64,000 nucleotides of DNA. It comes from an uncultured Bacteroidales bacterium (GTDB taxonomy: Bacteria; Bacteroidota; Bacteroidia; Bacteroidales; CAIXZF01). The translations under genes and the position numbers were made by a program. The notes under the pieces were generated by a model. That model ran no database searches and had not been told where the DNA came from. It was given only the letters and a program-made list of their open reading frames with translations. Positions within the stretch are counted from its first letter, which is position 1. Each line of letters begins with the position of its first letter. The stretch lies in contig CAIXZF010000061.1 in NCBI GenBank assembly GCA_903923925.1, positions 1 through 64,000 on the forward strand, written 5' to 3'. This document shows, piece by piece, positions 27,405 to 35,260 of this stretch.

Positions 27405-27435
27405 AAAAGGATGCAACAAATTGTTGCATCCTTTT
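27405..27435 (-). terminator. Rho-independent terminator after tRNA-Cys
   Basis: A nearly perfect 15-bp inverted repeat (AAAAGGATGCAACAA and its complement) with essentially no loop at 27420, followed on the minus strand by a T run. It lies 12 bp beyond the tRNA-Cys 3' end and so terminates that transcript. Confidence 0.8.
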
Positions 27436-27446
27436 CGTCCATACTG

Positions 27447-27517
27447 AGGTTTCGAGCGGATTCGAACCGCTGTAGACGGTTTTGCAGACCGCTGCCTAAC
27501 CGCTCGGCCACGAAACC
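27447..27517 (-). tRNA. tRNA-Cys (anticodon GCA)
   Basis: The minus strand folds as a full cloverleaf. The acceptor stem pairs GGTTTCG with CGAAACC, followed by discriminator T as expected for cysteine. The D arm is GCCGAGCGGTTAGGC, the anticodon arm GCGGTCTGCAAAACCGT has GCA at 27483-27485, and the T arm contains GGTTCGAATCC. CCA is not encoded. The intact gene next to the integrase suggests that integration restored the tRNA end. Confidence 0.93.
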
Positions 27518-27527
27518 ATTTCAAGTG

Positions 27528-27558
27528 CAAAAGTAGGGAGGTTTTGTGAATTAGACAA
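27528..27558 (-). promoter_or_regulatory. Promoter of tRNA-Cys
   Basis: On the minus strand, TTG (27556-27558) is followed after 20 bp by TACTTTTG (27528-27535). These match the Bacteroidota -33 (TTTG) and -7 (TAnnTTTG) elements. The -7 box lies about 10 bp before the tRNA. Confidence 0.7.
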
Positions 27559-27647
27559 GAAAATTATTTGAAAGGCTGTTGAAGTCAGCAGAATGCAAAA
27601 GGGTTCTTTCTCTGACATTATAACAACAACTATTTTATATTTTGTTC

Positions 27648-28940
27648 CTAATCTGACAAATACCTGCGTTTTAAAGCGCTGATAGCATACTCTGAAATCG
27701 GGCTTATAGGGCCGAGAAGCCGGGAATCGATGATGGATTGTGCAGTAAATTCGGCAACTTCCACCCTATCGAAAACCTGGAATAAGGAACTGCCCGTTGC
27801 CAGGAAACACTCATTTTGTACTATTGCACATGGAGAGGAATTTGTAATGCTTTTCTGGATTTCCAGAACATTGGTATAAAAACCATCAAACTCTAATTCC
27901 GGAACATTTTGCAGCACAATGTAGCTCTCGGGAATCGTTCGTGTATCAAAGCTTGCATCACTCACTGCAAATGCCATCAAAAAAACCGGCATGGCACAAC
28001 AGATGGCATTAACTTCAGAATGAGTGTTATATATTGACTGATGAAGCTTAAAATAGTGTGAAAGAATATTGTTTTCCTGCAATCCATCACTCTTAATCCG
28101 CACAATATCTGATGTTTCCAGGTAATTTGCATCTATCCCCTCCGGAACTATCAAATAGGAGTTCTTATCAATCCTGACTGACCAACAGCCTGATGTTGCC
28201 GTAGAAAGATTCCGGGAATAAGCACGCTTCATGTAATGCACAAGTTCTTTGCGTAAATTCTGTTCGTTTTCGTCCGGAATTGTGCCGGAATTCTTTGGTT
28301 GAATTAAGGGCAGGCAGATGTTGGAACGTAAAAGCTGCTCATCTGAAAGATAAATCGGGCTGCCGATGCGCTTGCAGTTCAAATATATAGTTGCCAGTGC
28401 TTCAAGATTCTCCAGATACTGAAAAGCCGATAAAAGGTTTGCTCCTGAAGTAATTATGCCGTGATTCTCCATAATTATTGCATCATTTCCTTTCGAAAAT
28501 CCTTCGGAAACTACTTTTGCCAGCTCATCGCTGCCCGGAATACAATAAGACGTAAATCCAAGCAGATTGCCAGATTTTAGCAATGCCGGAACCAGCCTGA
28601 AATCAGTATTGCAGTTGGTAATACTGAAGGCCACCAATGCGCAGGGATGCGAATGCACAATTGCTTTAATATCTGGCCTGCTGTTGTATATACCGAGGTG
28701 AAAGGGATATTCGGAAGTTGGATCATGCTTACCAACTATGCTCCCATCAGGGCAAATCTTAACAATATCAGAAGGTTGAAGCCTGCCTTTATCGATCTGC
28801 GAAGGTGTAAGCCAAACATTCCCTTCATCATCCATCATCGAAATATTCCCTCCGGAGGGAGTAGTAAGTCTCAGTTTGTAAATTCTGGTCATCACCTCAA
28901 CCAACTGTTCTGCAGGAAGCCATTTAGAACTATCAATCAT
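27648..28940 (-). CDS. Tandem class II aldolase/adducin family protein
   Basis: A 430-residue protein with two class II aldolase domains, where family members such as L-fuculose-1-phosphate aldolase have one of about 215 residues. Domain 1 (about 1-215) keeps the catalytic set: Glu77, zinc ligands His96 and His98 (HSHP) and His160 (ENHG). Domain 2 (about 225-430) aligns in outline, but has CAM in place of HxH (around 315) and NECF in place of ENHG, so it is probably non-catalytic. Likely reaction: retro-aldol cleavage of a sugar phosphate, possibly fuculose phosphate, because the divergent neighbour is an alpha-L-fucosidase. The exact substrate is inferred only. Confidence 0.8.
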   Translation of the reverse strand: MIDSSKWLPAEQLVEVMTRIYKLRLTTPSGGNISMMDDEGNVWLTPSQIDKGRLQPSDIVKICPDGSIVGKHDPTSEYPFHLGIYNSRPDIKAIVHSHPCALVAFSITNCNTDFRLVPALLKSGNLLGFTSYCIPGSDELAKVVSEGFSKGNDAIIMENHGIITSGANLLSAFQYLENLEALATIYLNCKRIGSPIYLSDEQLLRSNICLPLIQPKNSGTIPDENEQNLRKELVHYMKRAYSRNLSTATSGCWSVRIDKNSYLIVPEGIDANYLETSDIVRIKSDGLQENNILSHYFKLHQSIYNTHSEVNAICCAMPVFLMAFAVSDASFDTRTIPESYIVLQNVPELEFDGFYTNVLEIQKSITNSSPCAIVQNECFLATGSSLFQVFDRVEVAEFTAQSIIDSRLLGPISPISEYAISALKRRYLSD

Positions 28941-29029
28941 CGCACTGTGATTTGAATAATTTTTCTGTAACTATTAACACTTATCTAAAAACAAGAACCT
29001 GATCAAAAGTAAGCAAATCTCCGATTTAC

Positions 29030-29037
29030 TATCTTTG
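29030..29037 (+). promoter_or_regulatory. -7 promoter box of the fucosidase gene
   Basis: TATCTTTG matches the Bacteroidota consensus TAnnTTTG and lies 11 bp before the ATG, implying a very short leader. No clear -33 TTTG is seen at normal spacing, which would fit activator-dependent expression. Confidence 0.5.
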
Positions 29038-29048
29038 AACAAAAAAAG

Positions 29049-30476
29049 ATGAAGAAACTTTCCACTGCTATTCTGCTTCTCACTTTTCTGCTATGTTTTA
29101 ATATCCTCAAATCTCAAAGTCAGGCTGATACTTATATATGGCCAAAAGACCCAAAGGTGCTGGAAAATCTTCAGAAATGGAGAGGATATAAATTTGGGGT
29201 TCTTATTCATATGGGACTCTACTCGCAACTGGGAGTTGTGGAATCCTGGGGTCTATGCCCGGAAGATTGGGTGGGCCGCGATGGTTATGATGATTACTGC
29301 ACCTATGCAAGTACTTACAGAAACACTAAAAGTACATTTAATCCGGTAAACTTCGATCCTCAGAAATGGGCTAAAGCGATTAAGGAATCTGGCGCTAAAT
29401 ACATGATTTTCACTACAAAACATCATGATGGTTTTTGTATGTTTGATACGAAATACAGCGATTTCAAAATAACAGACAAGTCGTCGCCCTTTTCTTCAAA
29501 CCCAAAGGCGAATGTTGCAAAAGAGGTTTTTGATGCAGGAAGAAAAGAAGGTCTTAAAATCGGGGCTTACTTCTCAAAACCCGACTGGACCACAGCGGAT
29601 TTCTGGTGGCCATATTATCCCCCAAAAGACCGCAATCCGAATTATGATATCACAAAACATCCCGACCGATGGAAAAGATACATCGAATATACCCAGAATC
29701 AGCTCAGGGAAATCACCTCAGAATATGGAAAAATAGACATTCTCTGGCTTGATGGGTGCTGGGTAATGCCAAAATCTTCTATCAACAAGCACGTTGAAGA
29801 GTTCTGCAAATACCCTTATGACCTGGATATCGACATGAAAACAATCTCAACATTTGCGCGTGAAAAACAAGCTGGAATGCTGATTGTAGACCGATGGGTA
29901 CAAGGGCCTTACGAAGACTATCTTACACCAGAGCAGAAAACTCCTGAAAAAGCGCTCACAGTTCCCTGGGAAAGCTGCATAACACTGGGTGGTGCCTGGG
30001 GTTGGGTTAAGGACGATAAGTATAAAACGTGGAAGCAAGTAGTTCAGTTATTGGTTAAAATTGTTGCCAAGGGGGGGAATCTTTTGCTGGGGATAGGTCC
30101 CAACGGTAGCGGAGAATTTGAGCCTGCAGTGTATACCAGTTTAGAGGGAGTGGGAAAATGGTTGGATAAGTATGGGGAGGCCATATATGAAACCGTTCCG
30201 GTAGCACCGTATCAGGATGGGGAAATCGCATATACCTCCAGGAATGAAAATACCACCTATGCAATGTATTTGTTGAGCGGAACAGAGAAGGAATTACCCA
30301 AAACAGTGTCGTTGCAAACGGCACTGAAAGGAAAGCTGCGTGTTAGTATACCTTCACTAAACACCCTGCTTCAGTCGAAACGCAGCGGTGACAGGCTGAT
30401 TGTAAGCATACCGGGGTCGGTATGGACAAAATTCAGGGGAGAACCAGCATTGGTTATGAAAATTACGAATCAATAA
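29049..30476 (+). CDS. Alpha-L-fucosidase (GH29)
   Basis: A 475-residue secreted glycoside hydrolase. It has an N-terminal signal peptide (hydrophobic TAILLLTFLLCFNIL, cleavage near SQSQA). GH29 features follow: WRGYKFGVLIHMGLYS, AKYMIFTTKHHDGFCMFDTKYSDF with its HHDGF motif, and IDILWLDGCW carrying the expected catalytic aspartate. It removes alpha-linked L-fucose from glycans in the periplasm or outside the cell. The divergent aldolase gene starts 108 bp away and may process the released fucose after phosphorylation. Family is secure; linkage preference is not predictable. Confidence 0.93.
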   Translation: MKKLSTAILLLTFLLCFNILKSQSQADTYIWPKDPKVLENLQKWRGYKFGVLIHMGLYSQLGVVESWGLCPEDWVGRDGYDDYCTYASTYRNTKSTFNPVNFDPQKWAKAIKESGAKYMIFTTKHHDGFCMFDTKYSDFKITDKSSPFSSNPKANVAKEVFDAGRKEGLKIGAYFSKPDWTTADFWWPYYPPKDRNPNYDITKHPDRWKRYIEYTQNQLREITSEYGKIDILWLDGCWVMPKSSINKHVEEFCKYPYDLDIDMKTISTFAREKQAGMLIVDRWVQGPYEDYLTPEQKTPEKALTVPWESCITLGGAWGWVKDDKYKTWKQVVQLLVKIVAKGGNLLLGIGPNGSGEFEPAVYTSLEGVGKWLDKYGEAIYETVPVAPYQDGEIAYTSRNENTTYAMYLLSGTEKELPKTVSLQTALKGKLRVSIPSLNTLLQSKRSGDRLIVSIPGSVWTKFRGEPALVMKITNQ

Positions 30477-30531
30477 TTTTCACAAACACTACGATCCTCC
30501 CCTGTGCCCGCCCTAAAAGCAGAAATTCGGA

Positions 30532-31119
30532 TTAATCAATAATTTTAACCGTCATTTTAATATCCTTTACGGGGCGATCGGAATTATCCTTTGCTGCTGA
30601 AGCAATTTTGGTAATCACATTAAAACCTTCTGTAACTTCACCAAAAACGGTATAGTCATTGTCCAGGAAGTTGGCTCCTTTTTCGGGTTCTACAATATAA
30701 AACTGAGAACCTGAGGAAGCTTTTTGCGGGTTTGACGGGCCACCGGTGCGTGCTGCTGCAAGTGCACCTCTTTTATGTTTAAAATTGGTGTTAAATTCGG
30801 CAGGGATTGTGTAACCCGGTCCGCCCATACCCAATGGCTGGCCTGCTTTAGCCTTTTTTGAATCAGGGTCACCACCCTGAATCATAAAACCCAGAATAAC
30901 GCGGTGGAAGAGAGTTCCGTCGAAATATCCTGATTTAGCCAGTTTCACAAAATTATCACGATGTTTTGGTGTTTCGTTGTACAGCACACCTTTCATGTCG
31001 CCATAATCAGTATGTATCACGAATTTCACCTGTTTTTCTTTTGTAGTTTTTGTTTGTGCAAAAACGAAATAACTTGTTGTAATGATGATCATTACAAGAA
31101 AAATTGATAGTTTTCTCAT
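30532..31119 (-). CDS. Cyclophilin-type peptidyl-prolyl cis-trans isomerase, exported
   Basis: A 195-residue protein with a signal peptide (LSIFLVMIIITTSYFVFA) and a full cyclophilin domain. Motifs: GTLFHRVILGFMIQGGDP, GGPGYTIPAEFN, GALAAARTGGPSNPQKASSGSQFYI and FGEVTEGFNVI. It speeds proline isomerisation during folding of exported proteins. The FHRV...FMIQGGD block carries the catalytic arginine region. It is convergent with the fucosidase gene, 55 bp apart, and appears to be a single-gene unit with its own promoter. Confidence 0.93.
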   Translation of the reverse strand: MRKLSIFLVMIIITTSYFVFAQTKTTKEKQVKFVIHTDYGDMKGVLYNETPKHRDNFVKLAKSGYFDGTLFHRVILGFMIQGGDPDSKKAKAGQPLGMGGPGYTIPAEFNTNFKHKRGALAAARTGGPSNPQKASSGSQFYIVEPEKGANFLDNDYTVFGEVTEGFNVITKIASAAKDNSDRPVKDIKMTVKIID

Positions 31120-31146
31120 GGTTTTTGTTTATTGTTTTTCGTAAAG

Positions 31147-31154
31147 CAAAAGTA
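31147..31154 (-). promoter_or_regulatory. -7 promoter box of the cyclophilin gene
   Basis: Minus-strand TACTTTTG matches TAnnTTTG, 27 bp before the ATG at 31119. No strong -33 element is visible. Confidence 0.55.
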
Positions 31155-31245
31155 ATTATTTTACTTAAAATGGGAAACACCCTGAATTTTGCATGAGAGC
31201 AGCTTCACAAAAATATATTTTATCCTCTTCTTAATTATTAATCCT

Positions 31246-31253
31246 TAGTTTTG
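31246..31253 (+). promoter_or_regulatory. -7 promoter box of the DUF4403 gene
   Basis: TAGTTTTG matches TAnnTTTG and lies 29 bp before the ATG at 31283. Confidence 0.5.
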
Positions 31254-31282
31254 AATCTTTAAAGAAAACACATCAGAGTACT

Positions 31283-32671
31283 ATGATAGTTCTATTCAAA
31301 AATTCTGGTTTATATATCATTTCGGCTTGGATTGCATTTTTTTTTGCATCATGTGCATCCATAAAACCTGAGAAACCCGCTGAAAATTACATTTCCACTG
31401 CTCCTGCATTAAAGGCATCTTACATCAGCATTCCACTCAATCTGAATATTGCTGACCTTGAGAAAATGCTCAATGAGGAATTGCAGGGTTTAGTTTATGA
31501 GGACAACGACCTCTCCGACAATATTGCTGTTAAAGCCTGGAAGAAAGAAGATTTTAAGATTGGGCTTGACGGAAGCACACTTACATACAGGGTTCCATTA
31601 AAGCTCTGGATCAAAGCCGGCTGGAAAGTGGAACAATTTGGAGTAAGTTTATCCGATTACAGGGAAATTAATGCAGAAATCGCACTTAATTTCAAAACCT
31701 CGGTCGCACTTAATCCCGACTGGACAATAACTACTGCCACTACCTCAGATGGATATGAGTGGCTTAGCTCGCCTGTTCTTAAAGTTGGTCCTGTAAATGT
31801 CCCAATACGAACAATTGCAGATCTGATCCTTAAAACCAATCAAAAAACTATTAATAAGAATATTGATGAGTCGATAAAAGAAAATCTGGACCTGAAAAAA
31901 TATATGCAGCAGGCATGGATTGCCATACAAAAGCCAATTAAGGTGAATGACGAATACAATATTTGGCTGAAAGTTCAGCCTTTGGAAGTGGAAAGCACTC
32001 CATTTGCAGGAGAATCGGGCAAGCTAAAATATTCTTTTGCTGTAAAGAGCATCACTGAAGCATTTATAGATCAGGAACCGCCAGCCGGGATCCCGCTGCC
32101 TTTACCCAAATTGACAATTCAGAATAAGATAAACGACAGTTTCAAAATGAACCTGGTTGCAGACATCCCCTTCAAACGAATTAATGACATTTCGAAGCAG
32201 TATATGAAAGATAAGAGCTTCCAGCAGGGGAAATATACCCTTGTTGTGAGGGATATCGACATTTACGGAAGCGAAGGCAAACTTGTGATTCATCTTTTAG
32301 TTTCAGGCAGTTTGAAAGGTGATTTGTACTTTACTGCCGTACCATTTTATAACAGCGAAAAACAAAGCCTCCAGGTTAAGGACCTTGACTATGAATTTCA
32401 CACCAGAAATGCACTTGCAAAAACAGGAAGCTGGCTTTTTAAAAGTATCCTGCTTAAAATGATCCGCGAAAGCATGGAATATCCGATGACCGAACAGATC
32501 AACTCTGCCAAGAGCCTGATCCGGGAAAATATCAAAGATTACCAGATTGTTAAAAATATTTACCTGAATGGGACCATTGATAATTTATCAGCAGATGATA
32601 TCATCTTAACACAAAATTCAATTAAAACTAACATTGTGTTAACAGGCAAACTGAACATCAAAATACATTAA
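31283..32671 (+). CDS. DUF4403 family lipoprotein
   Basis: A 462-residue protein with a lipoprotein-type signal (hydrophobic IISAWIAFFFASCAS, lipobox cysteine near residue 24). The remainder matches the DUF4403 pattern: SYISIPLNLNIADLEKMLNEELQGLVYED at the start, SDGYEWLSSP, GPVNVPIRTIADLIL in the middle, and paired lipid-binding-like beta domains. Family function is not established; an envelope lipid or LPS-related role has been suggested for similar tubular lipid-binding folds, but that is inference. It stands alone between the cyclophilin and the phosphate block. Confidence 0.85.
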   Translation: MIVLFKNSGLYIISAWIAFFFASCASIKPEKPAENYISTAPALKASYISIPLNLNIADLEKMLNEELQGLVYEDNDLSDNIAVKAWKKEDFKIGLDGSTLTYRVPLKLWIKAGWKVEQFGVSLSDYREINAEIALNFKTSVALNPDWTITTATTSDGYEWLSSPVLKVGPVNVPIRTIADLILKTNQKTINKNIDESIKENLDLKKYMQQAWIAIQKPIKVNDEYNIWLKVQPLEVESTPFAGESGKLKYSFAVKSITEAFIDQEPPAGIPLPLPKLTIQNKINDSFKMNLVADIPFKRINDISKQYMKDKSFQQGKYTLVVRDIDIYGSEGKLVIHLLVSGSLKGDLYFTAVPFYNSEKQSLQVKDLDYEFHTRNALAKTGSWLFKSILLKMIRESMEYPMTEQINSAKSLIRENIKDYQIVKNIYLNGTIDNLSADDIILTQNSIKTNIVLTGKLNIKIH

Positions 32672-32715
32672 CTGATTGTTTTATAGCTATTTAATCTATT
32701 TTTACGATTACCGAC

Positions 32716-32754
32716 TTAACAATTTCTTAACATTAAATTAATATAAGCTTAACC
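32716..32754 (+). promoter_or_regulatory. Predicted Pho box (four hexamers at 11-bp period)
   Basis: Hexamers TTAACA, TTAACA, TTAATA and TTAACC begin at 32716, 32727, 32738 and 32749, exactly 11 bp apart. PhoP/PhoB-type response regulators bind direct repeats with this period; the Bacillus PhoP box is TTAACA-like with 5-bp spacers. It occupies the place of a -33 element 21 bp upstream of a -7 box and sits ahead of the porin-pst genes, so phosphate-starvation activation is the natural reading. Confidence 0.75.
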
Positions 32755-32774
32755 TATATATGAATAAAGCAGTC

Positions 32775-32782
32775 TAATTTTG
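32775..32782 (+). promoter_or_regulatory. -7 promoter box of the porin/pst block
   Basis: TAATTTTG matches TAnnTTTG, 28 bp before the porin ATG. A TTTG-type -33 is lacking and the Pho box lies there instead, as expected for an activator-dependent promoter. Confidence 0.65.
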
Positions 32783-32809
32783 CCGGTATAAAAATCAAAT
32801 TTTCATACC

Positions 32810-34312
32810 ATGAGGAAATTGTTAAACACATCAAAGTTCATTTCAGTTTTCATGATAAGTTTTATCATGGGAGTAGCAGTTAATGCACAGAATAACCCGG
32901 ACACAATTCCGGAAAAAATTACAGAACTGAAAGACCAGGTAAGCGGTCTGAATGAGCGCCTGCTCACAGCCGAAAGTGATCTTGCGAAACATAACAAGAT
33001 CAAAATCTCAGGGTACACCCAGGCCCAATGGGAACATTATGAACTTGCCACTGCATATCCTAACCAGCAATTTACACTCAGAAGAGTACGTATTAAAGCT
33101 ACCTATGAAGCAGCAGATGGTGTAAAATTTGTATTACAACCAGACTTCTCACCTGGAGCACTTGCATTAAAAGATGCATATGTAGTATTAAATGACCGCT
33201 GGACAAAGTCGTTCTCATTAACTATGGGGCAGTTTAACAGGCCTAACTATGAAGTTGAATATTCATCAAGCCAGCGCGAAGTTCCTGAACGTTCAAGAAT
33301 TGTAAGGGCATTGTATCCGGGCGAGCGCGCAATTGGTGCAAAACTCGAATATAACCCGACTAACATGCCTTTAAAAATCCAATTGGCGATTTTCAATGGT
33401 AATGATGGTTCAACTTATAAGGATGCACTTGGAGCTAATATTAACCCTACAAACAAGGATTTCGATAATTTTAAGGATATTATGGCCAGAGCAACCTATA
33501 GCATTAAGCTTGGTTCATTTGGCGGACTTGATTTTGGCGCACATGCCTATTTCGGAGCAATTAAAGCAACAACAGATACCATTGTAAAGGGTGACTATAC
33601 CAAAGATGCTTACATTAAAATCGGCGACCCTCTGAAACGCAGCTGGGCAGGTCTGGAATTCCAGTTGTTTGCTGATGTACTTGGAGGAATGTCATTAAAA
33701 GGAGAATATATCATGGGAACAAATGTAACACCGGGCAATACTGGATCAACCTCAGGCACAGCTCTTGCTTCTGTTTTCAAAAATGACACCTTATTCAATA
33801 CAACTACTATAACCAATACTACCACAAGAACACCGAATTTCACAACGAAATTCTCTGGTTACTATCTCTATTTCATCAAGAATGTAGGCAAAAAGAATCA
33901 ATTTGCTTTACGTTACGATGTTTATGATCCAAACACCGATATTAAAGGAACAGACGTAATGTCGACTCTTAAATATGAAAATTCAGTTACAAAAACAGCT
34001 TCAGCGTCTACAACTACAAATAATACTGTAAATACCACTACAACAAAAACAGTGACCAAAACCAGTATTAAAAGCAGTGTAGCAGACCTCTCTTATTCAA
34101 CCCTTACCTTAGCCTGGCATTATTATTTCGATGATAATATCAGAATAACTCTTGCATACGAAATGCCGGTAAATGAAAAAGTAGGACAGGATGCATTAGG
34201 AAACTCAAACCTTTCAACCACTTCATCAGTAAATAATGTTACAAAAACATTAAATTACAATACTGTTTTCCCACAAAATACCCTGACCCTGAGGTTACAG
34301 GCGAAATTTTAA
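32810..34312 (+). CDS. Phosphate-selective porin O/P family outer-membrane protein
   Basis: A 500-residue protein with a signal peptide (FISVFMISFIMGVAVNAQ) and a short N-terminal coiled coil (ITELKDQVSGLNERLLTAESDL) that may trimerise. A beta-barrel follows with typical stretches: ISGYTQAQWEHYE, FTLRRVRIKATYEA, FVLQPDFSPGALALKDAYV, SSQREVPERSRIVRALYPGERAIG. It ends in a beta strand closing with phenylalanine (TLRLQAKF), the usual outer-membrane barrel signature. The threonine-rich loops (TNTTTRT and TTTNNTVNTTTTKTVTK) are probably external. It precedes pstS and lies under the predicted Pho box, supporting phosphate uptake across the outer membrane. Confidence 0.88.
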   Translation: MRKLLNTSKFISVFMISFIMGVAVNAQNNPDTIPEKITELKDQVSGLNERLLTAESDLAKHNKIKISGYTQAQWEHYELATAYPNQQFTLRRVRIKATYEAADGVKFVLQPDFSPGALALKDAYVVLNDRWTKSFSLTMGQFNRPNYEVEYSSSQREVPERSRIVRALYPGERAIGAKLEYNPTNMPLKIQLAIFNGNDGSTYKDALGANINPTNKDFDNFKDIMARATYSIKLGSFGGLDFGAHAYFGAIKATTDTIVKGDYTKDAYIKIGDPLKRSWAGLEFQLFADVLGGMSLKGEYIMGTNVTPGNTGSTSGTALASVFKNDTLFNTTTITNTTTRTPNFTTKFSGYYLYFIKNVGKKNQFALRYDVYDPNTDIKGTDVMSTLKYENSVTKTASASTTTNNTVNTTTTKTVTKTSIKSSVADLSYSTLTLAWHYYFDDNIRITLAYEMPVNEKVGQDALGNSNLSTTSSVNNVTKTLNYNTVFPQNTLTLRLQAKF

Positions 34313-34350
34313 AAGTGAAAAGTGAAAAGTGAAAAGTGAAAAGTGAAAAA
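34311..34350 (+). repeat. Heptanucleotide tandem repeat between porin and pstS
   Basis: Five copies of AAAAGTG followed by AAAAA begin at the porin stop codon and end 23 bp before the pstS ATG. It lies in the untranslated link of a probable polycistronic message. Such repeats are prone to length change by slippage. Confidence 0.9.
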
Positions 34351-34372
34351 TTTATTTAAACTATAAATAATT

Positions 34373-35200
34373 ATGAAAAAGAGTATAATTTTTTCGATAC
34401 TGGGAGTTGTAACCCTGATTAGTTTTGCCTTCATGGCTCCTGAAAAGATCACGATTAAAGGTTCTGATACAATGGTAATCCTTTCTCAGAAGTGGGCAGA
34501 AGTTTACATGAAAACCAACCCGAATGCATCAGTCCAGGTAACCGGAGGTGGTTCAGGAGTGGGTATCTCAGCGCTTATTAATGGTGCAACAGATATTGCA
34601 AACTCAAGCCGTCCGATGAAACAACCGGAAATTGAAAAGCTAAAAAGCCGGTATAATACTTTAGGTGTAGAAATCCCATGTGCAAAGGATGGAATTACAG
34701 TATTCCTTAACGAATCTAATCCTGTTAAAGAACTAAGTATCCAGCAGTTAAGTGGTATTTTTTCAGGAAAAATCACAAACTGGAAAGATGTTGGTGGATC
34801 AGATGCTCCAATAACACTTTATGGTCGCGAGAACAGCTCAGGTACCTATGTTTATTTCAAGGATAATGTTGTTAAAAACGATTATGCAGCAAGTTGCCAA
34901 ACCTTACCAGGCACTGCAGCAGTAGTAAATGCTGTAAAAAAAGATAAGAATTCAATTGGTTATGGTGGTGCGGCTTATGCAGCAGGAGTAAAACACTGTA
35001 AAGTAAAGAAAGATGCAAAAAGTATTGCCTACGAGCCAACAGCTGAAAACGTAAAAGCTAACTTATACCCTATTTCCAGATATTTATATATGTATACAAG
35101 AAATCGTCCTACTGGTGCTATGAAAGCCTTTATTGACTGGGTACTGGGACCACAGGGACAAAAACTTGTTACAGAAGTTGGATATTTCCCTGTAAAATAA
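34373..35200 (+). CDS. pstS: Phosphate-binding protein PstS
   Basis: A 275-residue periplasmic substrate-binding protein with a signal peptide (IFSILGVVTLISFAFMA). It has the PstS phosphate-binding pattern: IKGSDTMVILSQKWAE, TGGGSGVGISALINGATDIANSSRPM, ENSSGTYVYFKD and IGYGG. It captures inorganic phosphate and passes it to the PstC-PstA channel. It is the first gene of pstSCAB-phoU, 60 bp after the porin. Length is normal for the short PstS type. Confidence 0.95.
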   Translation: MKKSIIFSILGVVTLISFAFMAPEKITIKGSDTMVILSQKWAEVYMKTNPNASVQVTGGGSGVGISALINGATDIANSSRPMKQPEIEKLKSRYNTLGVEIPCAKDGITVFLNESNPVKELSIQQLSGIFSGKITNWKDVGGSDAPITLYGRENSSGTYVYFKDNVVKNDYAASCQTLPGTAAVVNAVKKDKNSIGYGGAAYAAGVKHCKVKKDAKSIAYEPTAENVKANLYPISRYLYMYTRNRPTGAMKAFIDWVLGPQGQKLVTEVGYFPVK

Positions 35201-35260
35201 CACCTATTCCAGAATAAAATCAGTTTCTTATTTCCAATTTTTCTAATTTAGTGCCTAGAA

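Noticed and set aside
34311..34350. CRISPR array candidate
   Set aside because: Contiguous short units without spacers; a simple tandem repeat. The 61051-61126 palindromes were also rejected as CRISPR because only two copies exist.
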